A DNA stretch of 64,000 nt, from NCBI GenBank assembly GCA_022818135.1, contig JAFMSR010000009.1, positions 21,917,159-21,981,158 of the forward strand, written 5' to 3'. Source of the DNA: Saxidomus purpurata. Lineage: Eukaryota > Mollusca > Bivalvia > Venerida > Veneridae. The position numbers and the translations under genes are program-made. This document shows, piece by piece, positions 46,821 to 58,652 of the stretch. The notes beneath the pieces are model-generated. The model did no database searches. It saw nothing but the letters and a program-made list of their open reading frames with translations, and was not told the origin of the DNA. Each line of letters begins with the position of its first letter. The first letter of the stretch is position 1.

Positions 46821-47281
46821 AGGCATAGTAATGGATACATTACAAAATATAGCTGTCCGTTCCTAATTAATCACTGTTTTAATTGATTGATTAATTGGGA
46901 TAAGTAGTAATGGATAGAAGCCATTGCCTGTATATTATTACGTGATAAAATGATTAGAACAATCTTAGTTTTATAATTGTATGTATATAATGTATGTACT
47001 TTGTGGTCACAGGTTTTAAGTGTAAAATAATTTTAAGCACTCTTGATACTAAAGTGACATTTCCAATTATATTTAAAAAGGATTAATAGACTATTTTTAA
47101 TATTGTAATATAATATAACTTAATGTAAATTATAGCATGTGACCATGTGTACTGTGTACTCTTTTATTGTCTCTCATAATTCTTGTTAGAATGGCAGACA
47201 TGTTAGTCACTGTTTTTTATATTGCATGAAATGTATATTATGTGTAACATGTATGGTGAGACAGAAATAAATAAAATAAAT
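46821..47281 (+). other. LINE 3' untranslated region and tail
   Basis: About 460 bases, AT-rich, ending in repeated AATAAATAA units directly before the right target-site copy. Confidence 0.75.
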
Positions 47282-47290
47282 AAATATGTA
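47282..47290 (+). repeat. Target-site duplication, right copy (AAATATGTA)
   Basis: Identical to 43458-43466. The inverted-arm sequence resumes immediately (GAAACTCTTATTTACATACA). Confidence 0.85.
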
Positions 47291-47538
47291 GAAACTCTTA
47301 TTTACATACAGCTTTTACATCATTTAATAACACTGTTTTGCTTGGATAATTGCATGGCAAGATACCCTGTCCTCGTCTGAAAGAATATCTACCAGTTGCT
47401 GGTATAAAAAATCTACCGTATCAATCAAACATACGAAAAATACACACCCAGTGTCAGTTACGGAGGCAATCGTTATCCTGATCTCTTGTTAGCAATCGGG
47501 TATCAGATAAACCGGTTGATCAGTGTGCGAATGTGATT
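47291..47538 (-). repeat. Right arm of the long inverted repeat, outer part
   Basis: The reverse complement matches 42081-42325, including GATCAACCGGTT, ACCCGATTG and CTGGGTGTGTATTTTTCGTA. Confidence 0.8.
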
Positions 47539-48712
47539 TATCTTTTTTAAAGTGCTCTCTATGAATCCATTATATTAAAGTGGTTATATAATAAATATGA
47601 TAAATGAATTTGGCTGTGTCTTAAATGTTTGTAATATAATTTATAGTCATTTGCTTCAATGCTGTACAACATTAGATTTACAATTTTATTGTTTTCAAAA
47701 ACAATGACGCATGCAAAGTTTTTAAAGTTTCCACTTGAGGGATATTTAAGATTGACATTTTTATTGGAAAGATAAAATAAAAGTGTAATGTGAAATTTTC
47801 AAACACTCCAATAAATATTATCTTATCCAATTGACTTTGTTGAAAAGGGATGATAAGTTATTACCTCGTACAATGGTGGTGCATTGTATCAAAGACACCC
47901 CTGTCTGTCTGTAACTGTATTTTAAACCAGAGTACTGCATAGAAAGCAATGGCTGACGTTAAAATATATTTTATCTAGGTTAACTAGAGCAGACAACTGT
48001 GTGATACAGGTACAAGGCTGTAAACGCACTACCCTGCATCTGTATACTGTATTGGGTAGCCGTGTAATGAATTGAAAACCGTTTTCTAACGAAGTCAACC
48101 AAAGAGCCATACGATTCGCTTATACCAAAAACACATAGCATTTAAGTAAAATATTGTTTGGAAGCCAAGTATACTTGCACAGAAACAAACGGCTTTGAAC
48201 AACTGGTATGTATGCCTAAATCATGTTATAACAAGGTTTAATAGGACAATATCGAGATGATGTTGAGCTTGGTATCATGTACGCGTATATATGTAACCGG
48301 AGACTGGTATGAATATGGGAGGCACAAGTTAGTGTCACGTTTCGTAGATAAATATATACATTTTGCCTTTTTCCTATGAACAGTTACTTCAGGAATAAAA
48401 GATCAAAATGAATATGTATTCAAAATGATTTTAACAAGATACTCCCCATGTGTATTTAGCTATATAGAGTGAAGTAATATCGTATTTCTCAATTATATAT
48501 ATTCATATTTACAGACACGTTTAAATTTTACTGTTTAATCACGTTCTATTGACACGCGACAGTTAGCGAAAGCTTCTTGACTATATGTACACTCTTTAAA
48601 CCGAACAAAACTGCAAGCGGGTGCTTGTGGTTGGTTGAAATTCTTTTGCATGATAAGAAACCAGTAATTCAATATGAGATTTACAGTTTCACTATATTCT
48701 TTCTTTAATTGA
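47539..48712. other. Upstream region of the C1q gene, nothing coding recognised
   Basis: About 1.2 kb, AT-rich. The promoter of the C1q gene should lie here, but no confident core element can be named. The ORF at 48535-48954 (-) is an antisense shadow of exon 1. Confidence 0.4.
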
Positions 48713-48757
48713 ATGATGTGCATACAACACATAAGTTGGAAACTTTTAATTAGAAAC

Positions 48758-49133
48758 ATGTTGCAGAAGTGTCTTCTAACATTATGTCTCATTGGGTGTG
48801 CGAGGGCCGATTCTATGGAAGAACGATTAAATGCCTTAGAACGCATTATTGAATTACAAAGTATGTCTATCACTTCTTTTAATAATGAAAATAACGAACT
48901 TAAAATTCGTGTAATACATTTGGAAAACACATTTACCCAAGTAGCAGATGACATTCAACGGGAAAAGGCAAAAGATGATTCTTCTTTGTACAACAAAAGA
49001 CACTTTAATGACAGAAACAAAGAGAATAACGAAACTGCCGGCACAACTGAGAAGAAAGTCGTGAACGAACAGACAGGCTTGGATCTGAACATGAAGGTCG
49101 TGAATTCAACGTTAAACGAAAGGACATCTAACC
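48758..49133 (+). CDS. Secreted C1q-domain protein, exon 1 (signal peptide and coiled coil)
   Basis: Starts at ATG 48758 because MLQKCLLTLCLIGCARADS is a good signal peptide; in-frame ATGs at 48713 and 48716 would add 14-15 residues before it and are less likely. Residues 20-75 form a short coiled coil (MEERLNALERIIELQ..., NNELKIRVIHLEN), followed by a polar, Asn-rich linker with N-glycosylation sequons. The exon ends at a canonical donor ACC|GTAAGT in phase 1, matching exon 2 at 49528. There is no collagen-like Gly-X-Y stretch. This is the coiled-coil plus globular C1q type that is very numerous in bivalves and acts as a secreted recognition protein (family knowledge). Confidence 0.88.
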
Positions 49134-49527
49134 GTAAGTACACATGACGCAAGTCTAGGTATATTTACATAATATGGGAGGCAAGTCAATATGTCATCGA
49201 TTAATGTTATAGATTTTTTCCTTTGTAGTCATCTTATATATAAATGTACTAATTTTTTTCATTTAAAAAAATAAAACTGTCACGACAATTTTGATTATCA
49301 AAATATTGAAAATAACGTTTAACATATTTTGTACTGATCAGAAATGAAAACACTTTCTCTCTTATATTGCACTAAACTCAGAAACAGCAGAGAATGTCAT
49401 GAATGTACATGAACTATAAAACTTATACTACATAGCATACTTTCACTAGAAATATTTCCCTTACATTTGCAAAAAACATAATAATTTCAGAGATATTATG
49501 TATGTACTACCATTCTTGTTAATTTAG

Positions 49528-49949
49528 GACTACTGGGACAAGCTAGGGGGATTGCGTTCCATGTTTATCTTACTGCAAGCACATGTTACAACGACCAGCA
49601 GATAATTGCTTATGACGGTGTAGAGATTGACCTGGGCAGTGGTTACGACAAGAATAACGGCGTCTATGTCGTGCCTGTGTCAGGTGTTTATGTTTTCATT
49701 TGGACATTATTCACAGATTATAGTCACGCTTTCGTATCGGAAATTTTAGTCAATGGAGTGAGAAAGGGCGTGACGCTTGCAGATGGTTCTCTCCAGGCAC
49801 TATTTCTGAGTACATCTACAAGTCAGGTGGTACTCGATGTCACTGCTGGTGATCACGTTGCTATAAGGCGTGTGGAGGGCAGGGGTTGCACGGCTGTAAG
49901 TTACGACTCCGCTAGGACAACATTTTCTGGGTGGCTAATCTTTCTTTAA
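49528..49949 (+). CDS. Secreted C1q-domain protein, exon 2 (globular C1q domain)
   Basis: Acceptor TTGTTAATTTAG at 49516-49527. The split Arg codon rejoins exon 1 in frame and the joined protein is 265 residues. The domain starts at about residue 132 (GIAFHVYLTAS) and shows the expected strands: IAYDGVEIDLGSGYDKNNGV, YVVPVSGVYVFIW (the conserved PxxGxYxF core), LVNGVRK, VVLDVTAGDHVAI and the closing TFSGWLIFL, ending at a TAA. All framework aromatic and glycine positions are present, so the domain should fold as a jelly-roll trimer. It is probably secreted into haemolymph and binds microbial or self surfaces; ligand is unknown. The intron is 394 bases. Confidence 0.92.
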
Positions 49950-50924
49950 TTTAATCATTTGTTACACTTATGTCATTTTACTTCTCGTTTACGTTCATTT
50001 GCTTTACTTCTTTCGTGTATAACAAGATATTATTAAACATTCTATCGCAATCCTCATGGCAATGTTTTATCAATGCTAATACATATTTGCCCTGTTCATT
50101 TTATACCGGGTCAATGATCCTTTTTGTGTATATTTTAGTATAGTCTTGAAACACTGAGTTATTTGTTACGGTGAATTAATTATTATAGAACGCAAATTTT
50201 TGCTGTAAATGCACGTCAGATACCGATGACGTAATCAAGTTGTATTATAGGAAAGTTGAACTGTTCTATAGCTACATAGCCTGTAGTTAAATGAAGCGTG
50301 GATGTTTCACACAGGAGCAGTTAATAATTTATGTGTAATGTGTTCTTCTTTAATCATTTGTTTTTAAACAATTTTCAGGGAAAGATTATGAAAAAAACGT
50401 CTAGCACATGTCTTTGTTTATTTCATTACGTGACCATCAAAGGATAAATTAGTGTTGAAATCAAAATCAAAGTAAATTAAACCCGGCTCTGTACAATTTA
50501 CTAAATTTTAAATTTGGAATATGAATGAAGGAAAAGCCAGATGAACTCAGGTGAGTCATACAGGGATACAGGGATATTCGGGCCCTCTTTTTCATTATGA
50601 TTAAAATAATGACGGTGCATATATATCATGTGGAAATTTGAAAAATTACGTGCTTCATCGTTGTCTTTATTAAATGACAAAAATCACTAACTGGAGTTTA
50701 TTTTATCAATCAGGAAAATAGTTTCCTAGAGAGTTTTTCGCCCTTCCCCACCATGATGTATTTGTCACCGAAAGAGCGGTTTTTGACGAGTTTAATTTTC
50801 TCAGACCTCTATACGGATATATAAATGTCTTTGTTCCATTGTGACCTGTGTAATTAAAATATGTTAATATTAAAAAGGATACGATTTTAACTGATCGTTT
50901 CGTCTAAGCTTCGAATACTATAAA
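49950..50924. other. Downstream flank of the C1q gene
   Basis: AT-rich, includes the 3' UTR of unknown length. No other gene recognised. Confidence 0.4.
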
Positions 50925-51009
50925 AACAGAAATAATATCAAACAGGGAATGCCACGTACCAAAAACGCAGCATCTCCAAAACGAGCCCCACAGCACCCAG
51001 AAGTGCACA
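50925..51009 (-). mobile_element. Retroposon family R1, copy 3 (85-bp end fragment)
   Basis: Matches the fixed end of copies 1 and 2 (AAATAATATCAAACAGGGAA... to CACCCAGAAGTGCACA) and stops just before the microsatellite. Confidence 0.75.
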
Positions 51010-51339
51010 GTACTATACACAGTACAGTACTATAAACCTAGATATTCGTTACAATGTACTATGTGTAGCATTTGCTGTGTTCCTCTGCTAAGTTTTCTTC
51101 AATAATGTTCCTTGGATCAAAGCAAGAGTGTCATTTGTTTACAATACACTTATAATTGAAGACATTTAACAGTATAAAAGAAAAAACAAATTAAAGAAAT
51201 GTGCATACAATATTTTCTTTGCATTGATCGTTCTCTTTGCAATATATGGGCGCACTTGATACTTTCGATCCCGATGTTTGCATTAAGCCAGCCATTGCTT
51301 TTCGCTAATAAATGTAAAACCCAGATGAAATTCACTATC

Positions 51340-51860
51340 AAAACTCAAACACTTCTCCGAAGCTTCTGTTAATACACTTTTATCAATTTACAAAGACATT
51401 TGGAAAACATGTAACTTTCATGATAGTTGGAATAAGGCTACCGTGATTACCTATCCCAAACCAGGAAAAGATCATACAGAGTCAATAAATTATAGACTGA
51501 TCGCTTATACCAGTTGTGTCTGCAAAATTGTAAAACGGTTGATAAATACAAGACTTGTTTATATAATGATTAGTGTAGATTTAGAGATGAAAGAAGTAAC
51601 AACGACCATCTAGTACGGCTGGAAACGTTTATCAGGGAAGCATTTATAAACAAAGAAAATTGAATTGTATTTTTATGTGGAAAAAGTATACACAACATAA
51701 CGTTATGGCATATTGGAAGACCAATGCTTTTCAAGGTCGCTTTCCCATATCTATCTCTCGACTTTTAGATGATTGTAGTTTTAAAGTACGTGCGGGGAAC
51801 ACGTCATCAGACCTGTATGATCATCAAGGAGTTCCTCGAGGTAGTATATTATATCTAATA
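51340..51860 (+). mobile_element. Degenerate jockey/CR1-group LINE fragment
   Basis: Translation gives an RT finger block W-N-K-A-T-V-I-T-Y-P-K-P-G-K-D (about 51427-51475), NYRLIAYTSCVCKIV (51488-51532, normally NYRPI.LTS..CK), then FPISISRLLDDCSFKVRAGN (about 51741-51800) and QGVPRGSIL (51824-51850, normally QGVPQGSIL). Several frameshifts and stops. It ends where an AGGTCA-type dispersed repeat begins. Confidence 0.8.
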
Positions 51861-52260
51861 GGGGTCATTGGGTTTTCATTTTCGCTCCATATCTCTGAAG
51901 GATTTGACTCTATGAAGGATTTTTATGAAACTTTTCATGTTATCGCGACAGCCTGAAAAACCTATGTTTCAACCGCATAACCTCAGAGTAATTGGCTTTT
52001 CGTGTCCGCTCAATATCTCCTGAGCCCCTTGAAGGATTTTCATGGAAGTTTGGTAAAATGTTCATCTCATCAAGACAACGTGTAGAACTTATGTCCTAGC
52101 CCGGCTTGGCCAAGTTCAGGGTCACATTAAGGGACATTATGCGTTATCCCTTGAAGGACTGTTATGGAAGTTTGGTCAATGTTTGACTCATTAAGTTGAC
52201 ATGCAGAACGCATGTTTCAATACCGACAGCTCAAGGTCAAGATCAAATTTCCTTGTGACT
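51861..52260. repeat. AGGTCA-type dispersed repeat following the LINE fragment
   Basis: GGGGTCATTGGGTTTTC, CTCCATATCTCTGAAGGATTT and CTCAAGGTCAAGATC (52228) blocks in two to three diverged units, similar to 15240-15480. Confidence 0.6.
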
Positions 52261-53657
52261 TCTAATGCGTAGTTTGAACATAGAGCGGTATTGTTATTAA
52301 TATAACAGCAATTCTTGTCACCATAAAACAAGTTCAATAAGTTATCATAAATGAATATGTAATGATACTTAATGATAAAGGAAGGCATTGAATTTTAAAT
52401 ATTATTTCGGGGATTTTGCAAATAACATAGTAAACATTAATAACATTGTCTTTTGGAATACAGTACAGATTCTGAGCACCCGTCTGAAACTTCAATGTTG
52501 GTATTCGATGAGCCATCCATCGCTAATCCCTGTTCTTTTAAGTCTGATAACAAAGTTATTTCGATAAGTTGCTATATAAATGCACATAACGGCTAATATG
52601 TAATAAACAACGTCATTGCATCCTTTTTCAAGATTTATTATACACCCAGTTGTACTCAATTCTAGTGCAATTAAATTACTTTCATATAAAATAAGAAACT
52701 AAAATGTTTTGAAAACAAGTTTTTAATTACAATAATTTAACTTCTGTTTGTCCTTTTAAAACACCGTTACTTAAGATGTTTTCACTTTTCTAATGGAGAT
52801 ATGGAAGATAGCTACAAAAAGTGCCACAGTAGTCCACTTTCTGCAAAGCATACGTTTAATCTCAGGAAATGGCCTCATAGAAATGAATGGAATATTAGCT
52901 CTGTTAAAAACTACTTTGGGATGTTTAGAAATTATGGAAATAGTATTCTGGTAAAAAGTTTGCATTAAGCACAAGTCAACTTTATAGCATTTAAATATTT
53001 CTATATATTTTACTTTGACATTTTATGAAAATAAAGGATGCATATAGAAATTATATTGAATTTTATAATTTTACATCCAAACTGTATCGGTAAGTGGAAA
53101 ATTACTTGATCCCGGACTTTTGGCTTTCGAATCAGCTCGCAAGGAAAACTTCAAGAAATATCTTCTTGCAGCTCGAAACGCAGTAAAGCTCACACCTGTG
53201 TTCTGCACTGAATGGGAACGTTAAAAGTTGGATGGTGTGAAACATAAAACTAAGTCTAAAATTAGCCTGCTTAATACAGAATGCCATTACTGAAATTAAC
53301 AATCCTGGAAACTCCGAAGAAGCCCTTGTTCTTGAAATACAATGGGAAAATATAAAAGGTTATTTTACACATGATTTATTATATTTGAAACGATGTTAAC
53401 ACAGATTTTTAATTTCACTTATGTTTGTCCAAGACAAAAAGCATGTGTCCAAATAAATCACACTTCCTGTCATCGTATTTCGACCAAAGACAATCCTTCT
53501 TTTGCCTACATGCGACTTATTGCAAATCTTCCAATTGTCGTCACAGGCACTTAATTGCAGGATTTATTTTTATACTATCCTAATAATTATTACTATTGTA
53601 CACAATCTAGGACGCTCGCCTTTTTTTCGATAACGGAAGTTGACTTTACTAGACTGG
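52261..53657. other. Intergenic spacer, nothing recognised
   Basis: AT-rich. A short open stretch at 53125-53225 (AFESARKENFKKYLLAARNA) could be a mobile-element scrap but fits no family I can name. Confidence 0.35.
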
Positions 53658-53729
53658 TTCACAATTTTAACACTGTAAGGGTCTGTAAGTGCCCTTATGT
53701 AAGTGCCCTTACAGTCTTATAATTGTGAA
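53658..53729. repeat. 72-bp hairpin (foldback)
   Basis: The arm TTCACAATTTTAACACTGTA is complementary, with two mismatches, to TACAGTCTTATAATTGTGAA, enclosing two copies of TGTAAGTGCCCTTA. Confidence 0.7.
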
Positions 53730-54769
53730 AACTCTGACCGAGAGGCTTACAGTGTGAACTCTTTATCATTTGCAAGTTATCTGTGTATAATCACTTATTG
53801 AAACGTCCCATTTGAGTTGATTCTGCTATTTAATCGTGGCTTCTGCCTTGTAAGAAATTTATGATTTCTCAACAATATGGCGGCCGTTGAAAATCTCCCC
53901 ATGTTTACGGCGGATATAGCCATGTATTACATGTAAGCCTTGTTTCCGGGATGGTGTAGGGTAGACACCTAGATTTCAGTTACTTGTGCCATTTTAAGGC
54001 GTGGGGTGTTGCGGTTGCCGAGTTGACTAAGCTTTATCGCCACACTGCCTTGTATTACTTCAAATGCAAATATCATAACCTTAATATTGAGAGCACAGTT
54101 GTGGTATCAGGAACTTTAAGAAATGCCAGTAGAAACTCCTGTTTACCTTTTTTATTATTTCCAACAGATAGTGGTCGAGCAGGTTTGGGAGCTCCGAAAA
54201 GGACTAACGGATAGCAGTGACAAATACATGTGATGTACGCAGGAAACAACTAAAATTCTAATACGCCTATGGTATTTTTCTATAGTCCTTTAATAAATCA
54301 CTCGGAAAAGTAGGTGGAGTTCCCGATATGGAAGTAGCTCCTTCCGACTTTTTTAATTTTCTCGTGTGATTTAGAAACTAATAATTTATTTTGATTGTGA
54401 CAGTTAGGCCTTAGAATACCCTTCACCTTGATTTCCTTTAAAAGGCCAAGGAATTTCAGGACTAACCGTCACAGTGTTTTGATTCCATGAGACAAAACAA
54501 TGAATGAAAACGTGTAAGTCATCTTACTGACGTCATTACTCAACGTGAAAACGTTGTAAACTTTCAGTTTTCTGCATACCATCACAGTCATGTACTTTCT
54601 ATATTAGATCATCAAAACTAAAAACAAGTTATGATGTCTTGAATGGTTGCCCGAAATAAGGGAGTGAATTCCATCAGCCACTATTAATGCTCTGTTACAC
54701 ATTACCGCCGAACTGAAAATACAACAGTAGTAACGACAGTTTTCATAAATTCGGCTTATAAGAATCGAA

Positions 54770-54932
54770 ATTATCTATGACGTGGAGTGCTTTATCGAAA
54801 TTGAAGCATTTCCCATCGGTGATGTTCCTACGTAATATTTCACTCTAGCTTCGCCCTCGTGAATTATTCCGCCCGCCACATCACCTCCGTGGAATGCTTC
54901 AATTTCGATAAAGCACTGCAAGCCATAGATTA
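54770..54932. mobile_element. 163-bp MITE-like foldback element
   Basis: The segment 54786-54810 is the exact reverse complement of 54893-54917 (25 bp). Pairing extends outward to ATCTATG/CATAGAT and inward to GGTGATGT/ACATCACC. No coding capacity. The small ORF at 54948 starts beyond it and is not supported. Confidence 0.8.
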
Positions 54933-56968
54933 TTTTTTAATTTAAGCATGCAAACGAACTGTTGTAACAGTCTCTTGGTATACGGGGCTGTGTCTTTTCG
55001 AGTTGTGGGTGAAGTGCCGGATCAAACAAGCTTCGAATGTGATCAAGCGCTGTTCCACCAACGAGAAAAAGATAATGACCAGCTATCAAACACGTGTATA
55101 TCATACGACGAATGGGTACATACTACCAGAGACATAGAATACCTTAGGTATTCACTTTTTAGGGCCTTTAAAATTATTCATTATTACTAGTCGTTAAACG
55201 ATATTTGCGAAGTATAATTATGTTGAGAGGAAACACATAAAGAAAGATAAATGCGTTATTACATGCTGATACATATTTATTAAATTTCTACAGTATATTT
55301 GCAGTTGAATACAAAAACAAATATCAACATTTCATTTTCCGGTTGTATTATGTAAAATGAACCCAATGTCGCTGTCTGTCGTGTAGCATCAGAGATATAG
55401 AAAAGGTATGTTAAAGTAAAATTCTCTGCCATATGATTTGTACCACCCGATCATTTTGAAATTCATGCAACGGAAGTATCTACCCAGTATCTTCATAAAT
55501 GCAAGACATGGTAGCTGTCGTGCATCGATAGCTACACATAAGCAGTGTTGATAATTAAATAAAGAAGGAAAAAGGCAGGTAGTGCGTTAGAAGTTTCGTT
55601 TAGTATATTAAAATATGTAAATATCTCAGGTTGTGATCCCTGCTAAGCCTTTTGCACTATTATCCTTTCAGACTATCTGTTTGCCAATAATATTTCATAA
55701 ACCAGAAACACACTTCATGCAGAACATGTACATTTTTCAAATAGTTTATTCCGTAATCATACTAGTATTTAAAATCTTAGCTATATTAGTGTATCAGAAG
55801 AGAATTGTTAAAGTCGTAAGTTCAAGTTATTAAATATAAAAAAATCAACAAAAATTGTTTAACAATATGCTCATATGTTGTAATATAGTATACATGTATT
55901 AGCAATATCTATATATTTGTACATTTACAGAAAGAATTTGACTTGACTTTAACCGAACAACTGTAAATTTCTCTTCATTTCTATTTATGAAGCGATGTGT
56001 ATTACAAACGTGTTTATTACAAAATGTGTCTGCGTTATTGAAAACAATTGTAATCATCTGCCCAAGAGAAAATGTGTTTGCCTTTTTAAAGGTCCCTAGG
56101 GATGATTACGCTACAAGATTGATAGTTAAAAATGTTATCCGCGACAGGACCAGTGATCTCAGTTATTTGTGTTTCAACTGTAAAATATCAAAGAACTTAA
56201 TTAATACGACGAATAAAATATACGACGGAAGAGCCACTACAACAACAACATTTTACGATCATTTTAAAATTAATGTTTGAAATTAAATATTTGCAAATGG
56301 TCCTGCAAGTTGTGCATACTACTTACGATTTGTTTAAAGTAAATATTAAGGTCTTGAGGTGGTCTGGAGTAAGGGACAAACTCTTCACAGATTAATATTT
56401 GTGCATATTTCAGTTTTGTTCCTTGTTATTCCTCTTTCAATAATATCATGCAAAACTTAGTCAAGTTAAAATTTCATGAACATATTAGATGAAAAAATAT
56501 CCAGACAATGCAAACATTGCCATTTGTTGTTCATCAGATAATCTATTATAATGTAGTAAACAATAAACAAAAGCTGCAAACAAACTGCAAGTGTAACATT
56601 GCACAACATGCAAGCGTTGCTGTTTTGACATGATATATTATAAAATCGATCAGAAGAATATTTTCATATAACGTGAGAGCTCCCTACATAATCCTTATCG
56701 TGTAACCTCTAATAGCTTTAACAAATCAATGCAAATATGTAGACAATATATTGTTTCAGCGAACGGAATTTGGAAATACGCTTGATACGTTTATTATTGA
56801 AAATCATTATCCTGAATATAGGTTTATTTTATATTTTCAACACTTGTCAAAAGTTTACCAAAGCACTTTGTCATTATTTCAGAGCATTCATGTGACAAAG
56901 TATATGTTTCCTCTAATCAGTAGTAAGATTAATTTGGATTGTACATGTAGCTTACTGTACATATGACA
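54933..56968. other. Intergenic spacer between C1q and methyltransferase genes
   Basis: About 2 kb of AT-rich DNA. The ORFs at 54948-55190 and 55987-56280 (+) have no recognised domain. The 3' UTR of the minus-strand methyltransferase gene must lie in its right part. Confidence 0.4.
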
Positions 56969-57252
56969 CTAGTCAAAATCGCCACCCTTGTTGGATCTAA
57001 GCTCTTCTGTAAACTCCTTCCTGAATTTGGTATTGTCTCCATATATATAATGCTTCTCCATATTTGGAGAGTATCTGCTTGCAGGTGGGGTACGGCCATA
57101 TTTCTCAGCGACAATCCTTGTAAGGTTTGCCGAGTTTCCGCAACATATACCTATGTACTGGATTCCAAGCTGTTGGCATTTAGTTGCGAAGTCTGCTATC
57201 TCTAAACGACTGCATTGGCAAGCACACAGATCAAGCGGAAATGCACGTTTGT
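56969..57252 (-). CDS. Homocysteine S-methyltransferase (BHMT family), last exon
   Basis: Acceptor TGATCTGTTTCAG on the minus strand at 57253; phase 1 entry completes an Asn codon. The translation begins KRAFPLDL and runs through CSRLEIADFATKCQQLGIQY to IGICCGNSANLTRIVAEKYGR, then PPASRYSPNMEKHY and ends ...NKGGDFD at a TAG (56971-56969). The CC pair in GICCG is the zinc-ligand pair of this family (usually GGCCG; the second Gly is Ile here). The enzyme transfers a methyl group from betaine or a related donor to homocysteine to give methionine in the cytosol (family knowledge). The C-terminal part is shorter than in vertebrate BHMT. Confidence 0.88.
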
Positions 57253-57735
57253 CTGAAACAGATCAAAGGAAATGTGCGTTAAACTATAACAGATCAAACG
57301 AATATGTGCGTTTGAGTAAAAAATGAAAATGAGCGTCTGTTTTAAAAAGAAAAGAAGCAATGTGCATTTAAATTCTGGGTTGCAAACTTCAGCAAAGCGC
57401 TAACTCTGCAATACACTAGTAATTCCTTTAGGCATTTTGCAACAACAATAAGTTCGCATTATGATTATTGCTTACATTTTAGAAGTTTTAATGTTAACTG
57501 TTAAAACATTCTTGACGATTTTTTACTTTATGTTTTGTGTAAAGACAGCTGATATCCCGATGGTAATGGTGACAAATTACATGTTTCAATGCTTAAATTA
57601 TGCTTAGAGCTTCTCATACTCTCCTGTCTAATACGGTAAAGACATCATTGTATACATTTCATATATTTTTGCAAAATTTCCTAAATTGAGAATGTGTTAG
57701 CAAAATGTTTACTAGAAATTAAACTTTTTGATTAC

Positions 57736-57817
57736 TTGTCTCTAGTATTAGCAGAGAGAAAAATGTTGGGTGTTCAGGTGTTGTCCTATATGCCACTGGA
57801 AGTGCTGCTACGGGTAC
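57736..57817 (-). CDS. Homocysteine S-methyltransferase (BHMT family), penultimate exon
   Basis: Acceptor CGTATTACAG, phase 0 entry. The translation is VPVAALPVAYRTTPEHPTFFSL..., the family's strongly conserved PVPYRTT segment with Val-Ala in place of the usual Val-Pro. It leaves at GACAA|GTAATC in phase 1, which fits the last exon. 82 bases. Confidence 0.88.
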
Positions 57818-58473
57818 CTGTAATACGTTAAAGATATTTTCATTATAAATTGGGTACATTTGGAGACATTTGATCGAATGAATATTAAATACAGTGTCAA
57901 GAAGAGGAAACACACAACTTTGTTAAAAGACGTTTACTAAAAGAAAACAACATAGCTAAACAAGGTCTCTAACACTACATGTTACTGAGAACCTCCATAA
58001 TAAAAACATCTCAACTATTCCGGTAAGGCAAAACAAATATATGTGTATTTTTGGTCTCTTTTCCAAAAACATTAAGGTCGGTCGATTGGCAGTTTCCATT
58101 TTTTTAATTTTAATTTTCTTAGTTTTCTTTTTTGCTCTGAAAGCATTTGAAAGTAGGTCCTTTTGATAATTTTCCTCTCAAAACGTTTGAGATAGGTCGG
58201 GAGATCGGAAACATATATATTGTTTTGCCTAATTCATTTGAAAAGGAATTCTTACGAGAGGAAATAATTAATGAATTTATGACACAAGCAGTTCGAAAAC
58301 AGCAAATACACTCAATAAGAATACGGATCATCATATAAACAAAAAATTCGTTCATGAAAAGACATGTGTTTTAACTGTGCATTTAAATTTCTATAACGAC
58401 CGCTCGAAATTGTTCGAACTTAGCAAAACCAATTGCATTTTATGTAAAAATGAAACATAAATTCCAAATGCAC

Positions 58474-58652
58474 CTTGCAAGTTTTCACAATCTCCTTCAG
58501 AAGGGGAAGCATAGTGCTTGGTCCACGTGCACAATTTAGGCCAACCACGGCAGCCCCTGCTTCTTCTAGCTTTTTACAGGCGTCTATGACTGTCACTCCG
58601 TCAACCAAGAGATCGTCTGCAGGAGCTGATAGTGTGATAACCGCTGGTAAAC
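58474..58652 (-). CDS. Homocysteine S-methyltransferase (BHMT family), exon with zinc-ligand GLNC
   Basis: Acceptor TTAAAACAG|GT, two bases completing the Gly codon begun in the exon at 60232. The translation is [13 protein letters not shown], then [30 protein letters not shown] to EIVKTCK. Cys of GLNC is the third zinc ligand (first in sequence) and is conserved. Donor GCAAG|GTGCAT in phase 0. The upstream polypyrimidine tract is weak, so the acceptor is set by phase and homology. The antisense ORF at 58475-58756 is a shadow. Confidence 0.88.

Larger units (their letters stand above)
43467..47281 (+). mobile_element. Young 5'-truncated LINE (APE + RT), 3.8 kb, flanked by a 9-bp target-site duplication
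   Basis: A non-LTR retrotransposon inserted into the right arm of the inverted repeat. It begins inside the endonuclease domain and ends in an AATAAATAAAATAAATAA-type tail. The boundaries are exact because the target-site duplication AAATATGTA and the uninterrupted inverted arm both define the empty site. Clade is unresolved (CR1/I group style). Confidence 0.9.

Noticed and set aside
55987..56280. 97-codon plus-strand ORF considered as an exon
   Set aside because: No recognised motif, no convincing acceptor and donor, and no phase partner.
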